DNA of 64,000 bases, taken from the NCBI GenBank assembly GCA_964393525.1, contig CAYMTV010000004.1, positions 1 to 64,000 on the forward strand. The letters are read 5' to 3'. The translations under genes were made by a program, and so were the position numbers. Positions within the stretch are counted from its first letter, which is position 1, and each line of letters begins with the position of its first letter. This DNA comes from CAYMTV01 sp964393525. GTDB lineage: Bacteria > Patescibacteriota > Microgenomatia > Daviesbacterales > UBA10151. Shown here piece by piece: positions 36,673-46,009 of the stretch. The notes beneath the pieces are model-generated. The model saw only the letters and a list, made by a program, of their open reading frames with translations. It was not told where the DNA came from and made no database searches.

Positions 36673-39036
36673 TTCAACCTTAAATAGGCTTTGAAACGGA
36701 GGGTAATAAAGAATCAGAGCTTGAGACAAAAGTACGAATGCTGCAGCCCAAAAAAGATATTTGTTGGAAAATACACTATGATGCCTTCTCATCACAAACA
36801 CCAAAACCATCTGTAAAACTACCATTAAACTAAAAGTATAACTTCTGGCAATCTCCAGGTTAAACATATTCAAAAAGCCCCAAAACATCAAAAGACATAT
36901 AAGGGCTATTAAACCTCCATATCCTAAAATAAAATGAATGCTTTGGGAGTTTAACAAACCAACATTTTTTCTTCTTGGGGGAGACTGCATAATATGTTTT
37001 GATGGTGAATCCATGCTTAAAGCTAAGGCCGGAAGTCCATCTGTTACAAAATTAATCCACAAGATCTGAGCCGGCAAAAGTGGGGTGGGAAGTCCCGCTA
37101 AAACCGCTACCGCAATTAAAAGTATTTCCGATAAATTACCCGACAATAAGAATTTAACGGTTTTTAGAATATTGGCATAGACTAATCTGCCTTGTTCAAC
37201 AGCCTGAACAAGGGTAGACAAATTGTCATCTAAAATCACCAAATCAGAGGCTTCTTTGGCAACATCAGTCCCAGTTGTTCCCATAGCTACTCCCACATGA
37301 GCCTGTTTTAAAGCCAGGGCATCATTTACCCCATCTCCGGTAACGGATACTACCTCTCCTAAGCGCTGGTAAATTTTAATAATCCGAAGTTTATGCTGAG
37401 GTTCTACCCTGGCAAAAATCCTAACCTTACCGATTCTTTCTTTAAGAGTCTCATCTGAAAGTTCATTTAACTGTTCACCGGTTAAAACCTCATCTCCCGG
37501 CTCAATTAATCCGATCTCTTCGGCAATGGCTTTGGCCGTTAACGCATGATCGCCAGTCACCATGACAATTTTAATGCCGGCATTTTTGGCTTTTTGAATG
37601 GTTTCTTTTGCCTCCATTCTTGGAGGATCGGCAATTCCTACAAGTCCCAAAAACTGCAGGTTCTTTTCTTCAATCCGGTTTGTATTTAAAACACCTAGGC
37701 TTTTTGCCAAGGCTAATACCCTTAAACCTGTTTTTGCCATCTCCTCATACTCCTGATTAATCTTTTTCTTGTCTTCATCCGAAAGCTTAGAGATAGCCAA
37801 GATGACCTCAGGAGCGCCTTTGGAATAGACTGTTGTACCTCCTGCCTGATCCTGCCATAAAACACTCATCATTTTGCGCTTAACGTCAAAGGCTTCCTCT
37901 TCGATAATTTTTCCCTGCTTTTTTATCATTTCCGGGTTTTTGCCTTTTTCTTTTGCCCAAAGAAGAAGTGCCCCCTCTGTGCTATCTCCCAAAACATCAA
38001 AGGTTCCATGATCTTCTTTAAGAATTAATGAGGCGCTGTTGCAGATAACCGAAGCTTTCATAAGTTCGTCTTCGGATGAGTTTAAATAGGGCAGGGCTTT
38101 TCTAAGGGTCATTTTATTTTCAGTTAAGGTCCCGGTTTTATCAGAACAAATTAAAGTTGTTGCTCCCAGACTTTCTATTGCACTCATTCTTCTAACTAAA
38201 GTTTTTTTCTTATACATCCGGTGGACTCCAATTGCTAAAGCAACGGTAATCGCAGTCGGTAACCCTTCAGGTACAGCGGCTACCATAAGAGCCACCGAGG
38301 TAAAGAATACTTCAAAGATTTCAAATCCCTGATAAAGCCTTAGAGAAAATACTAAAATGGCTAAAGCTATAGTTACTAAGCCTACTCTTTTTGCCAAAGT
38401 GCCAATGGAAACCTCAAGCGGAGTTGGTTCCTCCTCAACTTCCGCAAGCATTAAAGCGATTTTGCCAAATTTTGTTTCGGAACCCGTTTTAACAATCCGC
38501 GCTTTTGCTCTGCCGGTTACTGCGGTCGTTCCGAAAAAAATCTGGTTATCATCTTCGGCGCTGCTTTTTACAACCGGCACCGATTCACCGGTTAGAGACG
38601 CCTCATTAACAGAGAAGTCGTGTGACTCAAGGATGAGCGCATCTGACGGGATCTTATCTCCCTGTTCAATAATAATGATGTCGCCCGGGACAAGTTCGGT
38701 TGAAGATATTTCTGTTTCCTGACCATCTCTAATACATCGGGATTTTGAAACCTCAAGTTTTCTTAAGGCCTCTAACTCTCTTGAGGCTTTATATTCCTGC
38801 CAAAACCCAAGAAAAGTGTTTAAAACTAGAATTAACAGTATTAATAATGAATCTACCTTATCACCAACAACAAAAGAAATTATTGCCGCAATTACAAGTA
38901 GCAGGGAAAGTAAATTCTTAACCTGGGAAAATAATAGTTTTAGAGAAGAAGAGCTTTTTTTGTTAGGAAGCTCATTTAACCCATATTTTTTTAAAGCTTC
39001 TTCTGCCTGTATCGTAGTTAAGCCTGTATATTCCAT
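36661..39036 (-). CDS. P-type cation ATPase, Ca2+-type, shortened C-terminus
   Basis: 791-residue P2-type ATPase. It has actuator motif LTGESVPV, M4 motif VAAVPEGLPTAITVALAIG typical of Ca2+ pumps, phosphorylation loop CSDKTGTLT, MVTGDHALTAKAIA and the hinge TGDGVNDALALKQAHVGVAMG. The C-terminal membrane domain ends at YPPFQSLFKVESGL, where full members usually continue with a further helix and tail. The end lies exactly where the nfo fragment breaks off, so the gene is probably truncated by the same event. Ion specificity is inferred from PEGLP. Confidence 0.88.
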   Translation of the reverse strand: MEYTGLTTIQAEEALKKYGLNELPNKKSSSSLKLLFSQVKNLLSLLLVIAAIISFVVGDKVDSLLILLILVLNTFLGFWQEYKASRELEALRKLEVSKSRCIRDGQETEISSTELVPGDIIIIEQGDKIPSDALILESHDFSVNEASLTGESVPVVKSSAEDDNQIFFGTTAVTGRAKARIVKTGSETKFGKIALMLAEVEEEPTPLEVSIGTLAKRVGLVTIALAILVFSLRLYQGFEIFEVFFTSVALMVAAVPEGLPTAITVALAIGVHRMYKKKTLVRRMSAIESLGATTLICSDKTGTLTENKMTLRKALPYLNSSEDELMKASVICNSASLILKEDHGTFDVLGDSTEGALLLWAKEKGKNPEMIKKQGKIIEEEAFDVKRKMMSVLWQDQAGGTTVYSKGAPEVILAISKLSDEDKKKINQEYEEMAKTGLRVLALAKSLGVLNTNRIEEKNLQFLGLVGIADPPRMEAKETIQKAKNAGIKIVMVTGDHALTAKAIAEEIGLIEPGDEVLTGEQLNELSDETLKERIGKVRIFARVEPQHKLRIIKIYQRLGEVVSVTGDGVNDALALKQAHVGVAMGTTGTDVAKEASDLVILDDNLSTLVQAVEQGRLVYANILKTVKFLLSGNLSEILLIAVAVLAGLPTPLLPAQILWINFVTDGLPALALSMDSPSKHIMQSPPRRKNVGLLNSQSIHFILGYGGLIALICLLMFWGFLNMFNLEIARSYTFSLMVVLQMVLVFVMRRHHSVFSNKYLFWAAAFVLLSQALILYYPPFQSLFKVESGL

Positions 39037-39037
39037 A

Positions 39038-39625
39038 CTATTTGATAAGATAAAGCGGAGAAAGAATTACCAAAAGACCAAATGTATTTAGGACAAAAGT
39101 TAAAACTAAAAGTTTGAAATATGAAAGTTTAGACGCTCCCAGCAGTACCAAACCCAACTCATCCGGCAGGGGTGAGGCAACTATCAAAAGCCCCATTAAG
39201 ATTGCCAGAAAATTAAAATGAATTGCCTTAAAAAAAGCTTTCAAAGCAGAAAAAAAGGGTAGATGGATTGCAAAAGAGAACTGTCTAAAGATATTTCTTA
39301 ATACTTTGACAATTAGAAAATCTGCAGTCATTGCTCCTAAACCTCCAATGACCGCTACAGTTATAGGATCCCAGTTTAGACCTAAAAGAAAAAGAGCTGC
39401 AATTGACAGGGGAGAGGTCAGCAAAGAAGAGTACATCATCCCCGCAATAAAAGCTGCCAGAAGTTTAAAGGGGAGGATTTTATCCAGAAATGCTTGTGGA
39501 TGGGAAGATTGGGCAAGCCAGATAGAAAACCCCAGGATGGCTATAAAAATAATAGTTTTCACAAAAAACACTCCAAATTGGGGGTGGTATTTTTTTGGTT
39601 TTCGTATTTTGGGCATTAAATCCAT
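39038..39625 (-). CDS. VTT/DedA-like membrane protein
   Basis: 195 residues with about five hydrophobic segments. The order SSLLTSPLSIAALFLLG, GGLGAMTADFLIVKVLR and the late ASPLPDELGLVLLG-x-SK resembles the VTT (SNARE-associated/DedA/TVP38) domain, including the conserved acidic residues near LPDE. Its stop is 1 nt before the ATPase start, so they form an operon. Confidence 0.55.
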   Translation of the reverse strand: MDLMPKIRKPKKYHPQFGVFFVKTIIFIAILGFSIWLAQSSHPQAFLDKILPFKLLAAFIAGMMYSSLLTSPLSIAALFLLGLNWDPITVAVIGGLGAMTADFLIVKVLRNIFRQFSFAIHLPFFSALKAFFKAIHFNFLAILMGLLIVASPLPDELGLVLLGASKLSYFKLLVLTFVLNTFGLLVILSPLYLIK

Positions 39626-39684
39626 TGTAGCAAATGCCAGATTTGATTCATACGAATAAATATGCCTACAATGGAGGGGAGGGG

Positions 39685-40044
39685 GTGAACTTTTTGCATA
39701 TCATTATTTCGGTTTTATTAAATTCCCTATCACTTTTAGTCACTGATTATATAGTTCCGGGTTTTTCGGTGGAAAATTTCCAAACAGCACTTCTGGCAGC
39801 AATTGTTTTAGGAGTTATTAATACCTTTATTAAACCGGTTTTTATAATTTTGACCTTGCCTATTAACATAGTAACTTTGGGGTTATTCACTTTTGTGATC
39901 AATGCCCTGATGCTTTATATAGTTGGGGCAATTATCCCAGGGTTTATATTAGAAAATTTCGTTTCGGCACTTCTGGCAGCAATTGTTTTATCGATTGTCT
40001 CAACCGGGCTTTCCATGCTAAGGAAAGATATAGCTAAAAAGTAG
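39685..40044 (+). CDS. Phage-holin-4-type small membrane protein
   Basis: 119 residues, four membrane helices and two internal repeats (VPGFSVENFQTALLAAIVLGVIN and IPGFILENFVSALLAAIVLSIVS). This duplicated pattern is that of the DUF360/holin superfamily IV proteins, which are common in bacterial chromosomes and not evidence of a phage. The GTG at 39685 has GGAGGGGAGG just before it; an earlier ATG would add a polar stretch. Confidence 0.75.
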   Translation: MNFLHIIISVLLNSLSLLVTDYIVPGFSVENFQTALLAAIVLGVINTFIKPVFIILTLPINIVTLGLFTFVINALMLYIVGAIIPGFILENFVSALLAAIVLSIVSTGLSMLRKDIAKK

Positions 40045-40056
40045 CTATCAATCATT

Positions 40057-40114
40057 AGCTTTCAGCTGTCAGACAAATACATTGAACTTGTCTGATGACT
40101 GTAGACTGTAAGCT
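40057..40114. terminator. Hairpin between converging genes
   Basis: Nested inverted repeat: outer arms AGCTTTCAG (40057-40065) and CTGTAAGCT (40106-40114), inner arms TCAGACAA (40069-40076) and TTGTCTGA (40088-40095). It sits between two converging genes and could stop transcription from both sides. No long T-run. Confidence 0.45.
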
Positions 40115-40119
40115 GAAGT

Positions 40120-41040
40120 CTATTCTTTGTTTTTACTGTGAAAGGCTTTATGGACCTCTTTTAAGTGTCTATTGGTAACATGGGTGTAGATTTGAGTTGT
40201 GGATATGTTTGAATGACCAAGCATTTCCTGGACTGACCTAATATCTGCTCCATTTATTAATAAATCAGTTGCAAATGAGTGGCGCAGAGTATGGGGCGTG
40301 GCTTTAATTGAAAGCCCAATTTGTTTGACATATTTTTCAACAATCCTTTCAATAGAGCGGGTAGTCAGTCGCATATTTTCTCCATGATCTGAGGAATCAA
40401 TCCGTCCCTGATACCTGATAAATAGAGGTTTAAAATCATCTTTTCTTGAGCCTAAATACCTCTCAAGCCATTCACAAGCAGAGTCTGATAAAAAGACCAC
40501 CCTTTCTTTACCGCCCTTCCCGACAATCCCAAATTCCCGCCTTTTAAGGTTAATTTGTTCACAGTTTAGCGAAGCGAGCTCCGAAACTCGAAGTCCGGTG
40601 GAAAATAAAAGCTCTAAGATGGTTTTATCTCTTAACCCGTCTTTTTTGCCGGTATCCGGGGCCTCAAGGAGCCTTTCCAGATTCTCCTCATCCAATATCT
40701 TAAGCGGAGAAGGATCCTGTTCCCCAAGTTCGACTTTTTCGGCCGATAAAGATTTAATATCCATTCTTGCTAAATACCTCAAAAAAGCCCGCAGGGCAAT
40801 CATAAAGTAGTTTTGGGTAACCCTTTTTAAGGGTTTTTTGCTTATGGGGTCAACATATCTGGAAAGATATAAACGGTATTTGCGAATTAAATTTAAATCT
40901 ATTTTTGCAGGATCTAAATCTTGCGAGAACTCCTGAAATCTTCTTAAATAGTGGTCATAATTTCTGACAGTCCGCAAAGATGCATTTTTCTCAAGCTCCA
41001 AATATTCAAGAAAGTCAGAGATCAGTGAAGAAATGATCAT
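40120..41040 (-). CDS. Tyrosine recombinase XerC/XerD type
   Basis: 306-residue site-specific recombinase. The N-terminal SAM-like core-binding domain (FLEYLELEKNASLRTVRNYDHYLRRF) is followed by the catalytic domain with Arg in STGLRVSEL, Lys in GKGGKERVVFL, HTLRHSFAT (His and Arg), LGHSN (His) and the nucleophile in TTQIYTHV. Length and ends match housekeeping Xer proteins, so this is the more likely chromosome-dimer resolvase of the two recombinases here. Confidence 0.92.
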   Translation of the reverse strand: MIISSLISDFLEYLELEKNASLRTVRNYDHYLRRFQEFSQDLDPAKIDLNLIRKYRLYLSRYVDPISKKPLKRVTQNYFMIALRAFLRYLARMDIKSLSAEKVELGEQDPSPLKILDEENLERLLEAPDTGKKDGLRDKTILELLFSTGLRVSELASLNCEQINLKRREFGIVGKGGKERVVFLSDSACEWLERYLGSRKDDFKPLFIRYQGRIDSSDHGENMRLTTRSIERIVEKYVKQIGLSIKATPHTLRHSFATDLLINGADIRSVQEMLGHSNISTTQIYTHVTNRHLKEVHKAFHSKNKE

Positions 41041-41045
41041 AGTTA

Positions 41046-41090
41046 GTGATTAGTTATTAGTTTAGCGAACGAAGTGAGCGTACTAATCAC
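41046..41090. repeat. Inverted repeat around a GAACGAAGTGAGC core
   Basis: Arms GTGATTAGT (41046-41054) and ACTAATCAC (41082-41090) enclose GCGAACGAAGTGAGCG, a sequence also present in the gyrB leader. Small dispersed repeat upstream of the recombinase. Confidence 0.5.
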
Positions 41091-41096
41091 CAATAA

Positions 41097-41882
41097 CTAA
41101 AGTAGTGCTAGTCCAATTATCCCAAGTAAGGTCAAAGTTCCACCAACTATCATTAAAAACAGCGTTGGTCCGGTAATTGCGCTCTGGGGCAGCTGCTTTA
41201 ATTCGGCTGATGGAGTTGAACCGTAAAGTCCACCTTTACCAGATACATTACCAGTACCGGTACCTGTTCCAGTACCAGCTCCTGTCTGGACTACCGTTCC
41301 AGTTCCCGTTCCTGTCCCGGTTGAAGAACCACAAGCGCCAGTGCCGATAGTATAATTACCGTCTTGAACCTGACTTAAAACATCAGCTATTGTACTTCTT
41401 TCAACAACATTTGAATCAGTGGTTTTAGTTTTATTATTAGGATCAAACATAAATGTGACAGGAGTTGAGCCTGCAGGAGCATTCGCCAAAACAGATATAT
41501 TAAGGGTAGCTAATGTCCCTTTTGAAGAAAATGCTTTATCCGGGGCGGCTAGTCCAGAGACATTAACCCGTCCGGTCTGATTATCTATCGAGTTTCCCGG
41601 GTAATCGGGATAGATGGTTCCATTGGTAATTGAATTAATCTTAAGTTTAGTGGCCTCAAAATTTACAATAGCATCCGTCCCATCTGTTTGAGCCCCTCCG
41701 GTATCAAGTTCGATATTTAAACTAAAGTCACATCCGCGGTTAAAAGTACCTGTAGATGGAGACAACGAAAGAGTGGCTGAAGCAGCAAGTGTGTTGGAAT
41801 AAGTAAAAATCAGAGTAAAGAGTGTTACCAGTATTACACTTGTCAAATTGGCGAAAAATAGTTTTAAATTTAGCTTAATCAT
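41097..41882 (-). CDS. Cohesin-domain surface protein with Thr-Gly repeat and C-terminal anchor
   Basis: 261 residues. Signal peptide (FFANLTSVILVTLFTLIFTYSN-x-LAA) then a cohesin-like domain at about residues 34-175. Its markers are SLSPSTGTFNRGCDFSLNIELDTGGAQTDGTDAIVNF, GTIYPDYPG and GTLATLNISVL, the same pattern as in the cohesins at 41891-42745 and 45172-45990. A Thr-Gly repeat spacer follows, then a C-terminal membrane helix. It should be displayed outside the cell and able to bind dockerin modules such as those encoded next door. Confidence 0.75.
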   Translation of the reverse strand: MIKLNLKLFFANLTSVILVTLFTLIFTYSNTLAASATLSLSPSTGTFNRGCDFSLNIELDTGGAQTDGTDAIVNFEATKLKINSITNGTIYPDYPGNSIDNQTGRVNVSGLAAPDKAFSSKGTLATLNISVLANAPAGSTPVTFMFDPNNKTKTTDSNVVERSTIADVLSQVQDGNYTIGTGACGSSTGTGTGTGTVVQTGAGTGTGTGTGNVSGKGGLYGSTPSAELKQLPQSAITGPTLFLMIVGGTLTLLGIIGLALL

Positions 41883-41890
41883 GGCAGGCT

Positions 41891-42745
41891 TTAATCTTTA
41901 GATCCGCATTTAGTGCATTCGGTTGTTAAATACGGATCAAAACCGCAAACTCCTTCTTTAATCCCACCTTTCAAACAACTTTGAACACTCTGGCTTCCCT
42001 CCAAGTTCCAACAAAGCTGAGTATAGGACTGACAGCTTTTGGATCCGGTACTTTGGCTAATCGGTTCATCGGATCCGATATTTAATTCCAAATTCACAAC
42101 CTCGGCTAAGATATCGGCGGAGGAAGTTTCTTCTATAATGTTGCTGTCTACTGTTGATCCCTTCCTATAATCTATAGTAACCGATGTTCTCCCGGATTTC
42201 AAAGCCCTTAAATTAAGAGTAGCAAATTTGCCTGTTCCGTTAAAGCCCTTATTATTAAAAGAAGCGATCCCCGAAGCTAAAACTGTACCTTCCTTATTAT
42301 CTATATTAACCCCCGGATAATCCGGATACAACTTTCCTACAGTAAAACCGTTTTCCAAAATCTCCAGATACCCCGGGTCAAACTTTAACCCCAAATCCGT
42401 TCCAATAGTGTTATTGCCTCCTGTAGATATGAAAACATCTATTAAAAATTTGTCTCCCTCTTTGACGGATTTTTTATCAGTTTTTAAAATTATCCTGCCC
42501 ACATCTAGCGGCTGGAGTTTATTTGCCTGAGGCAGGGGCGAAAGAAGTGTCCGTGCGCCCAAAAAAAGCTCAATTGTGATCACTGCTATAAGTATTAGAT
42601 AAATAACTTTGGTACTTAAAAACCACTGCTTAACTAAACTACCAAATTTCCTCTTATCCTCGGGTGCCGAGAAAATATGAACATTAGGCAGCTTGACTTC
42701 TTCAGGATGTTCATTTGAATGATAGGTGTTTGTTTGCTCGGTCAT
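41891..42745 (-). CDS. Membrane-anchored cohesin-domain protein with six-cysteine tail
   Basis: 284 residues. A cytoplasmic N-terminus and one membrane helix at about 47-65 are followed by a cohesin-like domain (LKTDKKSVKEGDKFLIDVFISTGGN, IGTDLGLKFDPGYLEI, LYPDYPGVNIDNKEGTV, GTGKFATLNLRAL). The C-terminal 50 residues hold six cysteines spaced C-x6-C-x11-C-x9-C-x9-C-x2-C, exactly as in the protein at 45172-45990. The cohesin fold is known from cellulosome scaffolds, where it binds dockerins. Nine nt separate it from the next cohesin gene. Confidence 0.75.
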   Translation of the reverse strand: MTEQTNTYHSNEHPEEVKLPNVHIFSAPEDKRKFGSLVKQWFLSTKVIYLILIAVITIELFLGARTLLSPLPQANKLQPLDVGRIILKTDKKSVKEGDKFLIDVFISTGGNNTIGTDLGLKFDPGYLEILENGFTVGKLYPDYPGVNIDNKEGTVLASGIASFNNKGFNGTGKFATLNLRALKSGRTSVTIDYRKGSTVDSNIIEETSSADILAEVVNLELNIGSDEPISQSTGSKSCQSYTQLCWNLEGSQSVQSCLKGGIKEGVCGFDPYLTTECTKCGSKD

Positions 42746-42802
42746 TTTTTAGTATATATTTATTATCACTAATTTTTTATTTAAATCAAACTATCAAAGA
42801 CC

Positions 42803-45100
42803 TTATTGATCCACCCCGGTTAAAGGCGGGTCTTCCAGCTGGTTAAAGTCATAGCGCATACAAGCCCAATCAATTGAGTTTACCTTTCCGTCCTGGTTAA
42901 AGTCTGCAGGTCTTATCGGGCTTGCCTCAAGTGAGCTTCCACCCTGACCCCATTCCCGGTATAACTCATTAGCATCAAGCGCATTAATCTTACCATCGCC
43001 ATCACCTAAGGGGTAAATATCCCCAATCGGTAATCTGTTTGAGTGAATGTCGTTTCCGATATTGCGATTAAACAGAAGTTGAATGGTGGCATCCTCTGCT
43101 ACAAACGGTTTTGAGGTTCTCCTTAGGGACTTTGGAGCTTTAACCGATACCTGATAACGTTTGTCTTTGACTAAATCAACCTCAATGTCTTGGATAACTC
43201 CATTTTTATCAATAGAGACTATCTGCTTTTTGGGTTTGACTGTGGGTGAGTCTTCGGCAATAATAAGCTCAACGTTTTGGGTGCTGTTTTGACTTGGGGC
43301 CCGACACATCAGTTTTGAACCCAAGGCAAGTGAGGTGGCACCGGCCAAACCGCAGGATCCTTCCATTTCCGCCCCGTCTTTTCTTTTTAAAAGAAAGTTC
43401 ACAACATTCTCGTCAAATACGAATCCTTCGGGGAAATTGACTGTAGCGGAAATGCTATCTTCCTTCCAGCTGGTAATCGCCGCATCAGGCACCTCCCAGT
43501 CAGGGAGTGTCATTTTTCCTTCACTGTCCCCAAAGCCGCTGCCTTTAAGCTCAATATTTATCCCGGATCCAAATGAGCTAAGACTACACTTGGCGGAAGA
43601 TATAGTTGGGTCCGGAGCAACAAAAGTAATTGACTTTGAAAATACCGGGCTTACTTCTCCTTTGGCGCCGAAGAATTTAACAAAAACCGTCTTAGTGCCG
43701 GGCTTATTGTTTTTCAATTCAAAATCAGTAATAAGCGGATGGTTGGTATAGGGTTGTTTGTCAGCTGAAGCAAGGGATAGGGGATCTTCGGCGATTACAA
43801 AAAATGCTGTATTGCCAACAGGAGTTGGGGAGGGTGAAGCTGGAGGGGTAGGCGAGGGGGAAGCGGATGCCGATGCCTCATGGAATATGCCAAAATTGAC
43901 TGTTTCAGCGCCTTTTACATCTATCTCAACTTTATCCGGAGTAGTACTAGTAAAACCCGTAATCGGAACTTTTTCCAGCTTTACTATGTATTTCTTTTTT
44001 GATAATTTCTTATCCTTTATCTTGGTTATAGTATATTTGCCGGATACATCGGTTGAGGCAGTTGCTACCTTGGAATCATCTTTTTTATCACTAATTTTAA
44101 TTTGTACCCCCGCAACTCCGCTTTCGGTAGCTGACTTTGTACCGTTTTTATCAAGGTCCATAAACACCGTTCCCAAGATACTGTTCTTCTCCGGTTTTGG
44201 GGTGCCCGTTGGACTAGGTTCCTGGGCTAAAACAGTCTTAAATAGCAAGTTAAGAAAAGACGCGCTGCTTTGTTTGCAGTATACTTCAACCTCAAGTAAA
44301 CCCAGCTTTCCATTCTCTTCATCCTTCTTTTTATCTTTAGCCTCCTTTAAGATTCTGATATAGCGTGCTGTGATCTGAGAGGATGGGGTAGCAATCAGGT
44401 TCTTTTCAGTCGATGTAAAAGTTTCGATATCAATCCAGTTGTTGGTTTTTAGTCCGTATTGAAGTTTTACCGGAAATTCTTCTGAGGCAAAAAGTTTTCC
44501 ACCTTCTTCTGTTTGAGGATAAATAACAATTTTTGAAATAAGGTAATTTCCCTCTAAATCAACCCGCCACCACTCGTCCTTGCCTTTACTTGTTCTGGCC
44601 TCCGTACACTCACCGTCTTTTTTGCTATCAATTGCCAGTTCTGCCTCCATCTTGGATTTTTTCTTGCTGCTTGCGGAACATTCCTCTTTTTCGGTTGATG
44701 ACTGTTCCGCTTTCTTGCCTAAAGCAACGTTTGGATCCGCCGGAGGAGTAGGTGTCGGACTGACAGTTGGTGTAGGGGAGGCACTGGAGGTAGAACTGGG
44801 ACTGAGTGAAGGGCTGGGGGCCGGCGTGCCGGGAGGACCAAGTGATGAAATTAGCTTTAAAGTTATATCCTGACACTTGGCGACCAACTTCCCGTCCTTT
44901 TTTGAAACACACTCACCTTCAAGAAAAGCTATTGGTTCATCAACAGCTCTCGAGCGCAGAAGCTGCTCTCTTCTTACCAACTCTATTCCCAAGGGTATTG
45001 CAAGAACTAGGATCAAAAGAAAAATAAAGTTGGTAAGATTTTTCTTGACTCTAAAAAATGACCATAGCTTGTTTATGAGGTTAGATAAATTGTCCACCAT
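42803..45100 (-). CDS. Multidomain dockerin-bearing surface protein
   Basis: 765 residues. N-terminal membrane helix (about 19-38), Ser/Pro/Thr linker, an F5/8 type C (discoidin-like) domain at about 125-275 (NVALGKKAEQSS, EWWRVDLEGNYLISKIVIYP, ARYIRIL), an SdrD-B-like domain at about 305-400 (GTVFMDLDKNGTKSATESGVAGVQI), a second Pro/Ser linker, an IPT-like domain, and a C-terminal dockerin type I. The dockerin has paired calcium loops DGDGKINALDANELYREW and DFNQDGKVNSIDWACMRYDF. The start MVDNLSN parallels that of the paralogue at 46010-48478. Discoidin domains often bind carbohydrates, so a sugar-binding role is plausible. Confidence 0.82.
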   Translation of the reverse strand: MVDNLSNLINKLWSFFRVKKNLTNFIFLLILVLAIPLGIELVRREQLLRSRAVDEPIAFLEGECVSKKDGKLVAKCQDITLKLISSLGPPGTPAPSPSLSPSSTSSASPTPTVSPTPTPPADPNVALGKKAEQSSTEKEECSASSKKKSKMEAELAIDSKKDGECTEARTSKGKDEWWRVDLEGNYLISKIVIYPQTEEGGKLFASEEFPVKLQYGLKTNNWIDIETFTSTEKNLIATPSSQITARYIRILKEAKDKKKDEENGKLGLLEVEVYCKQSSASFLNLLFKTVLAQEPSPTGTPKPEKNSILGTVFMDLDKNGTKSATESGVAGVQIKISDKKDDSKVATASTDVSGKYTITKIKDKKLSKKKYIVKLEKVPITGFTSTTPDKVEIDVKGAETVNFGIFHEASASASPSPTPPASPSPTPVGNTAFFVIAEDPLSLASADKQPYTNHPLITDFELKNNKPGTKTVFVKFFGAKGEVSPVFSKSITFVAPDPTISSAKCSLSSFGSGINIELKGSGFGDSEGKMTLPDWEVPDAAITSWKEDSISATVNFPEGFVFDENVVNFLLKRKDGAEMEGSCGLAGATSLALGSKLMCRAPSQNSTQNVELIIAEDSPTVKPKKQIVSIDKNGVIQDIEVDLVKDKRYQVSVKAPKSLRRTSKPFVAEDATIQLLFNRNIGNDIHSNRLPIGDIYPLGDGDGKINALDANELYREWGQGGSSLEASPIRPADFNQDGKVNSIDWACMRYDFNQLEDPPLTGVDQ

Positions 45101-45171
45101 TGGATCCCTCGCTTGGGCGAAGGTGCTTATATATATAGTGAAGGAACAAGCAGGCTTTTGTCAATGGAATC

Positions 45172-45990
45172 TTAGCGAGTAGATGTGGCACAAAGGGTGC
45201 AACTTCTGGTTTGGTCAGGATCCCAAATGCAAAAATCATCGGCAATTTTTCCCCCAAAGCAAGTTTGGCTAGCTGAGTTACCATTTTCATCGTGGCAAAT
45301 TTGGGTAAAACTGGCGCATGATTTAGCCTCTAACTTCTGAGATGAATCTCCCAGGAACAAGTTATAAGTTGATACTAAGATATCTTTGGCAGACTTTAGT
45401 TCGGTAATATTGGAATCTTTGGTCGAACCTTTGGTAAAATCGACTTTAACCTCAGTTGGTCCATCCTTCAAAAGTTTAAAATAAACTGTGCCAAATTTTC
45501 CGGTCCCGTTAAATCGACCATTTGTTTGGGTAATGATTCCGGAAACTCTCAAAATACCATTTACCTGATCGGCATTTAAACCAAGATATTGGTTATAAAT
45601 ATCACCTTTCTCAAACGGGTCATTCTCCCTAAGTTGTAAAAATTCTGGGTTAAACTTAAGTATGACATCTGCGCCATCGGAGTTGCGACCACCGGTTGAA
45701 AGATAGATCTCAACTGAAACCTCTTCTCCAACGCTTATTAAAGAATTGGCTGTTCTTAAAACAAGCTTACCTTCGCTCAAAGGTGCGATGCTCTGCTTGA
45801 TGCCAGGTTTGGGGTTTGAAGGCCTCATCAGCAAAAAAAATCCAGCAAAAATCAGCAATAAAACTGCTCCCACTAAAAGCTTCTTTTTAATAAAAATCCC
45901 TTTGAATGTCTGTTTAGCCAAAGTAACCTGAGGAGTTTGCTGAGTTTGAGGAATTTGAGGTATGTTGGTATTTTGGGCAGTAGTATCCAT
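45172..45990 (-). CDS. Membrane-anchored cohesin-domain protein with six-cysteine tail
   Basis: 272 residues. One membrane helix at about 35-52, then a cohesin-like domain (LVLRTANSLISVGEEVSVEIYLSTGGRNSDGADVILKF, FNGTGKFGTVYFKL, STKDSNITEL). The tail has six cysteines with the same C-x6-C-x11-C-x9-C-x9-C-x2-C spacing and the shared S-F/Y-T-Q motif as the protein at 41891-42745. It lies between two dockerin genes, so cohesin and dockerin genes alternate. Confidence 0.75.
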   Translation of the reverse strand: MDTTAQNTNIPQIPQTQQTPQVTLAKQTFKGIFIKKKLLVGAVLLLIFAGFFLLMRPSNPKPGIKQSIAPLSEGKLVLRTANSLISVGEEVSVEIYLSTGGRNSDGADVILKFNPEFLQLRENDPFEKGDIYNQYLGLNADQVNGILRVSGIITQTNGRFNGTGKFGTVYFKLLKDGPTEVKVDFTKGSTKDSNITELKSAKDILVSTYNLFLGDSSQKLEAKSCASFTQICHDENGNSASQTCFGGKIADDFCIWDPDQTRSCTLCATSTR

Positions 45991-46009
45991 ATCTATATAT
46001 TATCCCATT

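Noticed and set aside
39685..40044. Prophage indicated by a holin-type protein
   Set aside because: This four-helix family is widespread in bacterial chromosomes, and no other phage gene is nearby.
40120..41040. Integrated element around the first recombinase
   Set aside because: The protein looks like a housekeeping Xer, there is no cargo, and no repeats flank it apart from ordinary dispersed palindromes.
41220..41330. Thr-Gly coding tandem repeat as a CRISPR or satellite
   Set aside because: It is an in-frame low-complexity linker of a surface protein; the units are short and have no spacers.
43335..44363. Long plus-strand reading frames opposite the dockerin gene
   Set aside because: They are reverse-strand readings of Ser/Pro/Thr-rich and Lys-rich coding sequence and have no domain, start signal or context of their own.
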